Source of the DNA: Entomortierella parvispora
Lineage: Eukaryota; Mortierellomycota; Mortierellomycetes; Mortierellales; Mortierellaceae
Length of the DNA stretch: 64,000 nucleotides
Direction of reading: 5' to 3'
Assembly: GCA_963573315.1 (NCBI GenBank)
Contig: OY752142.1
Coordinates: 3,286,001-3,350,000 of the forward strand
Part shown: in pieces, positions 43,440 through 53,562 of the stretch
Layout of the letters: every line of letters starts with the position of its first letter
Numbering within the stretch: position 1 is the stretch's first letter
Notes under the pieces: generated by a model
The model's database searches: none
The model's input: the letters and a program-made list of their open reading frames with translations, nothing else
What the model was told of the DNA's origin: nothing
Made by a program: the position numbers and the translations under genes

Positions 43440-44413
43440 ACCAGTTCGAGCCCTCCTTCATTTTGATATCCACTCCTCTCACTTCTGAATTTGTTCATTG
43501 TTTTTGAATTCCCACTCTGCCCTTCTTCTCAGAAGGAATCATGTTCATGTAGAAAAAAATATCCTGATAAAATCTCTAGCCATTTCCCCTATGACCAGGT
43601 ACAAGCTGGAGCACGCTGCCGAGCCAGAAACGGACTGTAGTCTTGGAAGGTGGTGTTTTTGAGTGTTGTGCAAGTCGACGAAATTCTTGACGCCGGTACA
43701 CGATCTGTATGTCACCCAGTTTGTCCCCATCAATTTTGTATTTTGTGGGGTTTCCTTGAAATTCGTCTCTTTGTCCCATGGGGCCAGCAGGTGATTTTTG
43801 TCTCTTTGTCCTTTCTTTCGTTTTCACTTTTGTTCATTCAAAAAGCACCGTCCCGAGTAACTGGTAAACGACGTCGCCTTGGCCTCTGTTAGGTCTACGG
43901 AACTGCCCCAGGAACCTGTTTCAGTATGGAGATGACAAGCAAGGACGGCACCAACACGTGGAGCTCATGCGTTACTTTTTGGAATGGAACGAGAAATGGC
44001 TCAAGGACAGCGCCTAGGCATGCTGGAGTAGTATCAATGAAGGGAGCAGGATCGATGGAAAGAGTAGGAGCATTCAGAAGAGGACACAAAGGAAAAAGGA
44101 AGGGAAGGAGAACGGAATTACATGGATGCAGCAGGCGCCCGCAGACAGGACACGGGTTTTGGGAGGCGCAAGGCACGGAACTTGGGGCAACTTGTGTTCA
44201 CATTAGTCAGTTCTTTTCTTTCTGTCGTTCTTCACTCATCATTCGCAATCTTCCTTCTTCCTTCTTCCTTCTCTCTTTCTCACACACGCACACACATTCA
44301 CAACAGCCAGACCATCATTCGACAGAGCACAATTCATACATCTCCTCCACAGCTCACAGCATCAGCGTTCAGTCTCTTCAACAAAAAAGTTCATACCAAC
44401 CCACACTACAGTC
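43440..44413. other. Spacer with one unexplained exon-like stretch
   Basis: This 974-base spacer lies between two plus-strand genes. At 43924-44019 a TTTCAG precedes an open, coding-like stretch that ends in TAG (see findings); no full gene could be built around it. The last 200 bases before 44414 are CT- and CA-rich, as expected of a leader. I recognise nothing else. Confidence 0.4.
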
Positions 44414-45467
44414 ATGGTTCTGCCCGCGCCTGCCTACCCCGTGATGGGAATGATCTACCTGAGTAGGAACATTGCCCTTCTTGGCCCCCAGTTTGTCCGT
44501 TCGCTCTGTTGGGCCCTAGGCGTGGCTGTATCGACCATCACCCCATTCATCGCCTTGACCTTCAGGTACCAAAACCGACTTATCACCAACGTCATGGATT
44601 CTGCCTTCCCGAAGTTGGCGGGGATCAAAGTCCTCGGTATCGGCATCCAGACCTGGTCAACGATGTTTCTGACCATGGGCGAGTCCTCGCTCCTCGTCGC
44701 CATTGTCATGGGCGAGGTCTTCAAAAAGGAAAAGACCAAGGGACTGTTCCAGAGCATCCTCAACAAAGACAATGTCCAGGTTGGACCTTTGGCACAGGTT
44801 TCGGACAATGGCATGATCCGGATCTCGAGCCCACAAGAGTCCAAGGAGTGGAGTGGGCTTCATGGAGTGCATCCGCACAAAGCCATGGACAAGGCAGCGG
44901 CGTCTTCGTCGCACTTTGGACAGAGGATGGGACTGTGGCTCATGACTTTACCACTCAACTTTGTGCCAGTGGCTGGACCGATGGCATTCTGTTATATCAA
45001 CGGAAGAGCGAGAAGCCCATATGTACACAGACGGTACTTTGATATGAAGGGCATGACCCAACAGGAGCGAGATGACTGGATCCAGTCAAGAAAGGTGAGA
45101 CCCGCTGGAAGAGGACGTTGTGACATGGTGGAGCTGTCATATTTACAACAACTGCCCTTTGTTCCCTTTTACTTGATAGTCATCATACACGGCCTTTGGT
45201 GTCATTGCTCAAGGATTGGAGCTGCTTCCCTTTGTGGGCATCATCTTTGGATTCACTAATACGATAGGGTAAAAAGACGGTTTTATTCTGGACCACTGCT
45301 TTCAGTTCAAACTGATCACCATACTAATCGGCTCATCCATTTCTTTTGCCCACCATTGTAGTGCTGCTCTCTGGGCGGCCGACCTTGAACGCCAACAGTT
45401 CGAACTTCGTAGCAGGAAATACAAAGAGGGAGGTTCGACCTCGGCTTCGGCTTCGGCTTCGTCATAG
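44414..45467 (+). CDS. EI24-domain protein of the Lds/Rrt8 (outer spore wall) type
   Basis: Three exons (44414-45094, 45180-45268, 45362-45467) give 291 residues. Hydrophobic segments are SLCWALGVAVSTITPFIALT, GLWLMTLPLNFVPVAGPMAF and GVIAQGLELLPFVGIIFGFT. Motifs MTQQERDDWIQSRKSSYTAF, GLELLPFVGIIFGFTNTIG and AALWAADLE match the yeast Lds1, Lds2 and Rrt8 group, lipid-droplet or prospore-membrane proteins linked to the dityrosine outer spore wall; in other fungi the role is not established. The C-terminus is a Ser/Ala repeat (STSASASAS). Both splice junctions restore conserved sequence (RKSSYTAFG and TNTIGAALWA), so the exon structure is firm. The start is the first ATG; no shorter start retains the conserved N-terminal span. 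Confidence 0.85.
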
Positions 45468-46368
45468 ATATAATCAACACTACCCCTGGACCACTCGCTA
45501 TTATTGTATTTGTATTTTTCCTCCCGTCGAAACTCGTTGTCCCCATTGACTTTCTGTCCACTCCCCACTCTTTCAACTTCCCGTCTTCGGACTCTCCGAA
45601 CTCAGACTGGTTGGCAAAAAAAAAAAGAAATGTTATTTCTCCACACTCCCTTCCTGGCAGCCCCCCAAAAATATGTCTCCGACCGTCGCCTGCCTGAGCT
45701 TTTATCCAATTCAAAATTACTGTAGACTGCCATAGACAATGAATAAGAAATGTTCAATGAAGCTCATTGAAAACAGTGTGCAAGCCAAACAACTCAAACA
45801 TCCCCCCAGTTACACGTATTCTGTTCTCGAATGCCGAGTGGCTTGCTCAAAGAAGACTAAACCACCGTTGGCCGCAGTCCCTATCGATCATCAAGCTGAC
45901 AATTAGAAGGAGGAGGTGGACACAGTTTGTACGATCAATTGTCGATCTTCAAACAATAACATCCACAGTGATGCAGTTCAGCCGGAACAACCATCCGCTG
46001 TGCCTAATACAACCCCATTCTCCATTCCATTATTAGCCCCATAGACACCTTAAGAGAAACGATTTCGATACCCCAACGAGTGTGAATTTGTTCAGACAAT
46101 TGACCTCGTTGAGTTTGAGCTGAACGGGAGGCATTTATTTTTGTTTGGAAGACTGGGACCGGGGTTGTATCAGAAGAATTCGATCTGCTTGTGAAGTGGA
46201 CCCGATCTATGAGAATTCAGATGATCCAAGAGGTCGGGAAGCCCAGCCTGAGGTCGCTCCTCTTTGCGAGGGACAGAACGAGTTGATAAGCGCAAGCTAT
46301 CGAATGCCAGATGAGAAGATGATGACGATCAGTTGGTCATTGAATGGTCATACCGATCGGTTTCTGAT
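45468..46368. other. Convergent spacer between Lds-type and Ecm15-type genes
   Basis: A 901-base spacer between two genes that end towards each other. An open frame of 81 codons on the plus strand at 46145-46390 overlaps the end of the Ecm15-type gene; its composition is unremarkable and no family is evident. Otherwise nothing recognised. Confidence 0.45.
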
Positions 46369-47085
46369 TTACTTTGAAATGAAATTCTGACAGCCAACGA
46401 CATGCACAGCCTCTTGACAGAGTCGCACAGACTCCAGGAGATCGACCATCTTACCATGCATGACCTGGTTCCAAAAAAAAAAAAACCGGAAAAGAAAAGA
46501 TGAGTCCGTCCTGCTTGGTGACTTTCCTTTCATCATAACACGTCAACATCTGGACTCACAGTGCTTTTCTCGTGAACCTCGTAACAAATACCTATGATTT
46601 GGGGGGTTTCTTTGCAGCAATCAAACGGATGTCAGTGTCAGTATCAGAAAAGGTCCGTATTCCCGAGTAGCCAAGCCAGTATTCCCGTTTTTTAGCTTTA
46701 CCGATTTTCTTGAGCACTGCCTCGATAGCCTCCATACAGTCCGGGTAAGAAGGCGTTGGTCCACCCACAGGGACAAGTTGGAAATCAACACAACAGGAAA
46801 GAGAAACAGACTCGTCCTCTTGCAAACGAGGGGGAAGAGCAGGAGGAATGGGATCCAACTTCGTCTGCTCTAATCTGTGGTCAAGAGACCCCTCCAGGGC
46901 CTCCACGGACTTCCGCAGGCGCTCCTCGATAAGCTCATGTCGTTCCTGCTCTTGTTGAAGGAGTTGGCGTTCGACGCCAGAGAGTTTCTCGCCCAGAACT
47001 TGTCGTTGAGGATCGCCCTCGGAGCTTTCGGTAGGTTGCTGATGGTCTTGTTGGGGATGTTGGGAAGCGCGTTTGGATCGTTCGA
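46369..47085 (-). CDS. Ecm15/MTH1187 (UPF0045) thiamine-binding-fold protein, start unresolved
   Basis: Three exons read leftwards (about 47085-46702, 46591-46560, 46464-46369). The conserved core is VDFQLVPVGGPTPSYPDCME, AIEAVLKKIG, ICYEVHEKST and DLLESVRLCQEAVH, matching the MTH1187/YkoF-like family of small ferredoxin-like proteins that bind thiamine or hydroxymethylpyrimidine; the yeast member is Ecm15. Unlike the about 100-residue relatives, an extension of about 100 residues rich in Gln, Glu and Leu (VLGEKLSGVERQLLQQEQER) precedes it and should form a coiled coil. No in-frame ATG is found in this exon, so a 5' exon is missing from the model. The C-terminus is odd: after EAVH the frame ends at 46369, while the expected VRIS...SETDR end is found one frame over. 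Confidence 0.65.
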
Positions 47086-47735
47086 CTGCGGGAGTGTAAA
47101 TGATGGCAAAGTAGAATCTGGGATGTGTTGATGGGAAAGAGAACGATAGAACGAGTAAGATGGAAAGAGAGGAAGGAGGGGAGGAGAGAAGGAAGGAGTG
47201 AGTTTGCGATGGTGATGTATCGATGATTACACTTCGGACCACAGCAAAAAAGGATCAGGGAGTGAGAGACCGACACGCGTCCGTTTCGCAGACGCGGCGT
47301 GCGGCGTGTGGCAGGTTGCACGGCGTCAGAGCACCGTGCATCTCCAGCAGGGAGCAACGAAACAGAAAGCGCTCTTTTCGTGGCTCACATCCGCCGCCCT
47401 CCTTTCCCTGCGATTTTTGGGTTTGTTCCTGGGCACAATCCGCAGCGCGCTTTGTTCTTGTTGGAGCTGGGGTTGGTTTGTTGGTTGGTGTTGTTTGTTC
47501 GTTGCTGCTGCTGCGGTGAGCATACTCTTCGATCCAGAGGAAGCAAACCCCGGACGGACCGTTTTTCTCCTTTCTTCTTGAAACTCTCTTTCTCGCTCTT
47601 GTCCTCTTTTGCCTTCAGCAGCTTCCTCACTCCTCTCTCATTCTTTCCTGCATTCTGTTTACTTTCTTTCACCTACTACCGTCCCTCACCCCAAGCATAC
47701 CGCGTCAGAGTGCTGCCAGTCCATAAATCCAGCCC
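47086..47735. other. Divergent spacer between Ecm15-type gene and ABCC transporter
   Basis: About 650 bases between divergent genes; it must hold the missing first exon of the Ecm15-type gene and both promoters. I could not fix that exon. The right half is CT-rich before the ABCC start. Confidence 0.4.
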
Positions 47736-50700
47736 ATGAGCTCGTTCTGCAGTCGCAGCTATGAAGGATGGGTACTACTTCCCAGCCTCTTTTGACTGCC
47801 ACCCGCTTGAGCTTTGTTCGATCCGTTACTGATAATATCGCGTGCCCCCAAATTGTTCCACACAGGGTCCGACGAGCACAACCAGAATCGACTTGACCCC
47901 TTGCTTTGAGGACAGGTTGGTACACATCTTCCTCCTCCTTCTCTAGCTCTCTCTATCCCTATGATCACCCACCCACGCACTCATATATCTTTTGCCTCGC
48001 AATTCCTTGACCAAACATTTTATCCCTCCGATCCTTAGCATCCTCATCACCCTGCCCGCCCTTCTCGCTTTGTTGTTCTTTGTCGTCCGCATCTATGACC
48101 TGCTGCAGGAATACGGCAGCCTGAATGCGAAGCATCCCGATCCACAGTCTCGTCTCTTTGTCAACACCTGGTTGAAAATGCCCAAAAGCGGGTGGGTATA
48201 CTGGGCCTCACAAACATGTATCCTAGTGGCATGCGCAGCTATCGTTGCCCGGATCGTTCAACTCTCTGCAGAGGATCTTCCTGCTTCTTCCATTCTCGGA
48301 TCGGCGTCATTATTGGCAGCCTGGGTAAGAACAGAGAAGAAGTAAACGATGCATGGAGCGTTCCCGAGGGCCATCGGGTTCTGATTGACTGACTCTGCAG
48401 CGTATACTCTGCTCTTCGTGAAATAGCTGGTGGCAATCGTTATGAATCACGGCGAGAACCAAATCGATAGTCGGTCGTCCACCTATTTGTTTGCGTTTTA
48501 TATTGTCTCGCTCATTGCGGGTGCCATCGTGGTACGCACCATGCACGACTTGGATTGGACGGGGCAGGATCAGTTTGTATCTTTTTGCGTGTACTACGGA
48601 GCGATCATCCTCGGATTCGTCTTTGAGGCGTGGCCCCGTCCCAAGGAGGTAGCATCTTCTCCGACCAAGATCGACAATGCACAGGCAACCGGCACCACTG
48701 ATTCGACGGCGTATGATCGAGCAAATCTCTTTTCAAGGATGAGTTTCCACTATATTCAAAATGTCATCAATCGCGGATACCGTCAGCCATTGCAGGAAAG
48801 CGACATCTCCAATATGATGCCTCAAAAGATCAAAACCCTTTACAGTTATGAGATCGTCTCTAAGACTTGGGATCGCCATGTACAAAAGTGTCGCCAGTCA
48901 GCCAAGTCGCCTTCATTACTCTGGGTTATCATCAAGGCAGGAGGTCGGTCCTGGATCCCAATCATGGCGTTTTCACTTTCATCTTCAGTTTTTCAGTACT
49001 TGGGGCCTGTTATGATCGATGTCATCTTGAACTTTATCACCTCATATTCGACTGATGCTCCACAGAAAACGTCGTTGGGAGTGATTATTGCGTTCGGGAT
49101 GTTTGCAACCGAGACTATGGGTTCGGTGACGAGTAATCAGTTCATGCAGTTTGGCTACAACCTGGGTATCGAACTCAAGTCTGGATTGATCTCAATGATC
49201 TACCGAAAGTCACTGAGGTTATCACCCAGTGCCAGAAGACATGCTACGGTGGGCGATGTCGGTAAGTGTAGCTGCTACAGGAAAAATCGTTACCCTCAAC
49301 AGTTTGACTAATCGACGATTCTCAAAATAGGCAACCATATGTCGGTGGATGTCGAAAGAATCGGACAGTCCATCACATTTCTACCTCTCATTATCACATC
49401 ACCATTCGAGATTGCTCTCGGGATCTATTTGCTCTACCGTCAATTGGGCGTCAGTGCCTTTACTGGTCTTGGAGTCGTCATCCTCATCACTCCAGTACAG
49501 GCCCTAATTGGACGGATCCTGAACCGAGCAAAGGACAAAAAGTTGGAGGCTATGGATGGGCGTGTCAGACTCCTGAACGAAGTTCTTTCCGGCATCAAAA
49601 TCGTCAAACTCTACTCTTGGGAACGGTCATTTATCAAGCAATTGGAAACATACCGCAAGAAGGAGCTTCATCATTTGAAGCACGTAGGAATCGTGATTGC
49701 GTTCATGATGATCATGTACTCATCGCTGCCGTCGCTCATGGGCCTGTTGTCGTTCTTGGTGTTTGCATTGGCGGGTGGGCCTGGAGGAACGAGAGGGCAA
49801 TTGGACGCGCAGTCCATTTTTGTCAGCTTGACTTTATTTAATCGCTTGGCGGGACCGATTGGAAGAGCGTCGCAGGTGGTCAGTCAGGCTATTTCCTTCA
49901 GGGTAGCGGCGAAGCGTGTCCAAGAATTCCTACTACAGGAAGAGTCGGATAGCTCGCAAATTGAATACATCGGACTCAACGAAACGAAAGGGGGCGACGG
50001 CACACGTACGGAATCAGCGTCGATCCTTGTTGAGAACGCAACATTTTCTTGGAATAGCTCCGAAGACACTCCGTCAGAGGCAAATCTCGAGGCTGGCAAT
50101 GAGGAGAAGGTCAAGGGACTGGATTCTGCCTTGAGTAGCAGAACATCAACTCCTCCAGCTCTCTCGAATATCAATCTTGCTATCAATCGAGGAAGCCTGA
50201 CCGTGCTAATGGGTAGAGTCGGGATGGGCAAGTCGTCCCTTTTGAGCGCGATAATTGGCGATATGTACAAATTGGATGGGCGTGTTCGAATTACAGGCAC
50301 GGTAGCTTATGTACCTCAGCAGGTAAGGCCGCTGTATCCTTTGTTTTTCACTCCACAATGACACTGCTAACTCGAGTACGATGTGCACTATAGGCGTGGA
50401 TCATCAATGCCACATTGAGGGATAATATCCTGTTTGGAAAGGAGCTGGACCAGGATCGCTACGATAAAATTGTCAAAGCTTCCGGTCTACTCCCTGACTT
50501 CAAAATCCTGCCTGCGCAGGATAGAACCGAGATTGGAGAGCGAGGAATCAACCTGTCTGGAGGTCAAAAGCAGCGTGTCTCGCTAGCCAGAGCCGCCTAT
50601 CAAGATGCTGACATTTATCTTTTGGATGATCCTCTGAGCGCAGTCGATGCACACGTTGACCAGCACTTGTGGAGGGAGCTCATCGGTCCCCTCGGTTTGC

Positions 50701-53220
50701 TCAAAGACAAGACAAGGCTTTTGATAACTCATGGAATCCATCATTTGCACGAAGTAGAACAGATTGTGGTGATCAAGGATGGAATGATTCAGGAGACAGG
50801 CAATTACACAGAATTAATGGCGGCAGGCTCATCCTTTTCACAATTGATCACAGAGTTCTCTATTGCAGGCCAAAATGCGGTGGAGCCAACATCGCCCAAG
50901 AGGAGTTCGACGGTACAGGATAACGACAAGGGACTGAAGCGTTCGGTAGAAATTGATCTCACGGCGGAAAGTGAGAACATGACCAAGAAGGATAATCAGG
51001 CGGAACTTGTCGCTGAGGAGGAGGCGGCTGAAGGAAGCGTGGGACTGAAGGTGATCAACCACTACGCACAAGCCAGGTAACGTTACAGTTTCCTCCTTTC
51101 TATTTATTCTTGAGGAATCTATTCTCTGGACCTGAGTTCAAAGGGAATAACAAACGTTTTATTTTGAATAGCACCCACATATTCTCTTTTCTGGGGTTCT
51201 TTATATTCATTCTGTCACAAGCGAGTCAGATTGGAATCAGCACATGGCTGCAGACGTATGCTTCAAACATTGGGACGGACCGTCAGCATTCCCTTGGTCT
51301 TTTCTTTGGAGTCTATGCAGCTCTCGTCATACTGTATTTCCTTCTGGATATTTCCGTCAACATTATCATCTTTGTCGGGGCGGGCCTTAGAGCAAGCAGG
51401 ATTTTGCACGAAACTCTGCTCGAGAGGGTGTTACGCTTGCCAATGAGGTAAAGGGCCATCCTGAAAAAACGAGGTTTGTATCTGCAGTCAACTTTACTGA
51501 CCATCTCCTTGCATGCTGTTCTATACTGCTAGCTTCTTTGACACAACTCCGTAAGAAACGCCGCCTCTGTGCCTCTGTATGATTATTCTCCGTGATACAA
51601 GCTGGATTAACTCTTCTACGCCCCGACTTTCTTCTTCTTCACAGTGTTGGACGAATCATGAACCGGTTTTCATCAGATATGGACAACGTGGATGAGCTTT
51701 TGCCCTACAACATCAGCGACTTTTTCTATTTCTTTACTTCCGTCCTGGGAACATTGATCGTTATTTCGTTCTCGGTCCCCATTTTCATGGCCCTGATCCC
51801 CATCTTGGCAGTTCTTTACTTGATCATCCAAGTTGGATACTTGAGATCTTCCCGAGCTCTCAAGCGGATTCACTCCATCTCAAAGTCGCCACTCTACCAA
51901 CATTTCGGCGAGACGTTGACTGGTGTCTCTACTATTCGCGCGATGAGAATGGACTCTCGCTTCATTCTCGAAAACTCCCTGAAGTCGGATCAGTCAGCCA
52001 ATGCTTATTTCGCCTACAATATCGCGTCGCGCTGGTTGGACATTCGTTTGGAATTATTGGGATCCTTGGTCGTGTTGGCGACAGCACTGCTGGCTGTCCT
52101 GGCACGCGAATCGTTGGGGGCCGCGAAAGCTGGCTTGGCCTTGTCTTACGCCGCAAATTTGACCTTTTTCATCACCCTACTTGTGAAAAGCTATGGAGAG
52201 GTTCAAAACCAGTTGGTTTCTGTAGAGAGAATTCAAGAGTACTCAAGCAAGGACCAAGAGGCACCCGCGGTTATGATCAGCGACGGAATTTTGCCGGACG
52301 GTTGGCCAGGAGAAGGAAAGATCGAGTTCAAGAACTTTTCTGCAAGGTACCGACAAGGAATGGAGCTGATAATCAAAGACACTTCGTTCGTGGTATTGCC
52401 TGGAGAAAAGATTGGGATTGTCGGTCGGACCGGAGCGGGCAAGTCATCTTTGACCCTTGCGCTCTTCAGGATCATTGAGGCGGCCAACGGCCCTTGGGAA
52501 AGGAAGTCGTTATCATCATCAACGGAATCTGACAAGGCAAAGAATGTGACTCAATCAGATGCAGATTTGGACCTGAACCCGATGGAGAAATCAATTGGAC
52601 AAATCCACAAGACGAACAAGGATGAGGGAAAAGATGAAGACTCGGGAGGCATGATTCTGATCGATGGCATCGACATTGCTACGGTTGGATTGGAGCACCT
52701 CCGACACCATCTCGCCATCATCCCCCAGGACCCCACCTTATTTGCAGGCACTATCCGCGATAACCTCGATCCTTTCTCTCACTGTTCTGATACCGAACTC
52801 TGGCAAGCACTGGAGCGTGCGCATCTGCAGTCCTACATCTCGTCTCTGCCAGGGGGACTTTCGTTTGAGGTCGCTCAAAACGGCGACAACTTTTCGGTGG
52901 GCCAACGATCGCTGATCTGTCTTGCTCGAGCACTGCTACGCAAGACAAAGATCTTGATTTTGGACGAAGCGACAGCAGCTGTGGATGTTGAAACTGACGA
53001 GTTGATCCAAAAAACAATTCGCAAGGAATTCAAGGACCGGACCATCCTAACGATCGCGCATCGGATCAAAACGGTAATGGACTCTGACAAAATCCTAGTT
53101 CTGGAGCAAGGTCGCGTACAGGAATTTGATGCACCATCAGCACTCATGGAGAGGAAAGGTGACTCCTTGTTTTACCAGCTGGCGAAGCAATCGGGGCAGA
53201 CATCGTCGTCGTCGGATTGA
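47736..53220 (+). CDS. Full-length ABCC (MRP/Ycf1-type) ABC transporter
   Basis: Nine exons (47736-47771, 47866-47915, 48039-48324, 48427-49261, 49331-50322, 50394-51076, 51172-51447, 51533-51550, 51645-53220) give 1583 residues (yeast Ycf1 has 1515). The order is TMD0, TMD1, NBD1, TMD2, NBD2. The N-terminus MSSFCSRSYEGWG and LTPCFED is typical of ABCC proteins. NBD1 has Walker A GRVGMGKSS (about 698), signature LSGGQKQRVSLARA, Walker B IYLLDDPLSAVD. NBD2 has GRTGAGKSSLTLALF (about 1321), the variant signature SVGQRSLICLARA and ILILDEATAAVD with a Glu. ABCC pumps export glutathione conjugates, drugs or metal complexes, often into the vacuole; the substrate here is unknown. Exon 8 is only 18 bases and completes SFFDTTPVGRIMNRFSSD, a conserved element of the second TMD. 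Confidence 0.94.
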
Positions 53221-53562
53221 GGAAGAAAGAAGTCAACAAATAAAGGGACTGTGACCTGTGGGCGGCTATAAAAAAACGCGTGTTCGTGCGTGCGAATTTT
53301 TCTTTCCTTTCTTTTTCCTTCCTCTCGCGTTTCTTCATTCCCATCCTTCAAAAAGGACCGCTGCCAATTCCCATCCCTCAGGTACCATCTCTTTTTTTTC
53401 ATTTTTTTCTTCCCATTATGACACATTCCTACTCCATCATGAAAGCACATGTGTGGATGGGCTGCGAAGCATTTGCCTCCAACCCTCATTCTTCTGTCTC
53501 ACGAGGCCAAACATCTGCATCACCATCGCCATCGCCAAAGTGTTTCGGCCCACATAGCAGCC
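53221..53562 (+). other. Spacer between ABCC transporter and insulysin
   Basis: A 342-base tandem spacer with T-rich and CT-rich stretches (53296-53420). An ATG at 53436 opens a short frame that is probably untranslated leader. No domain seen. Confidence 0.5.

Noticed and set aside
43576-43827. Minus-strand open frame of 83 codons after the sterol acyltransferase
   Set aside because: Protein-like at first sight but no homology recognised and no splice signals that extend it.
46145-46390. Plus-strand open frame of 81 codons overlapping the Ecm15-type gene end
   Set aside because: No recognisable family, and it is antisense to a conserved exon; kept only as a note in the spacer entry.
46600-46700. 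GIRTFSDTDTDIRL, which loosely resembles the C-terminal end of Ecm15 proteins
   Set aside because: It lies inside an intron whose removal is needed to join KKIG to ICYEVHEKST; the resemblance is probably chance.
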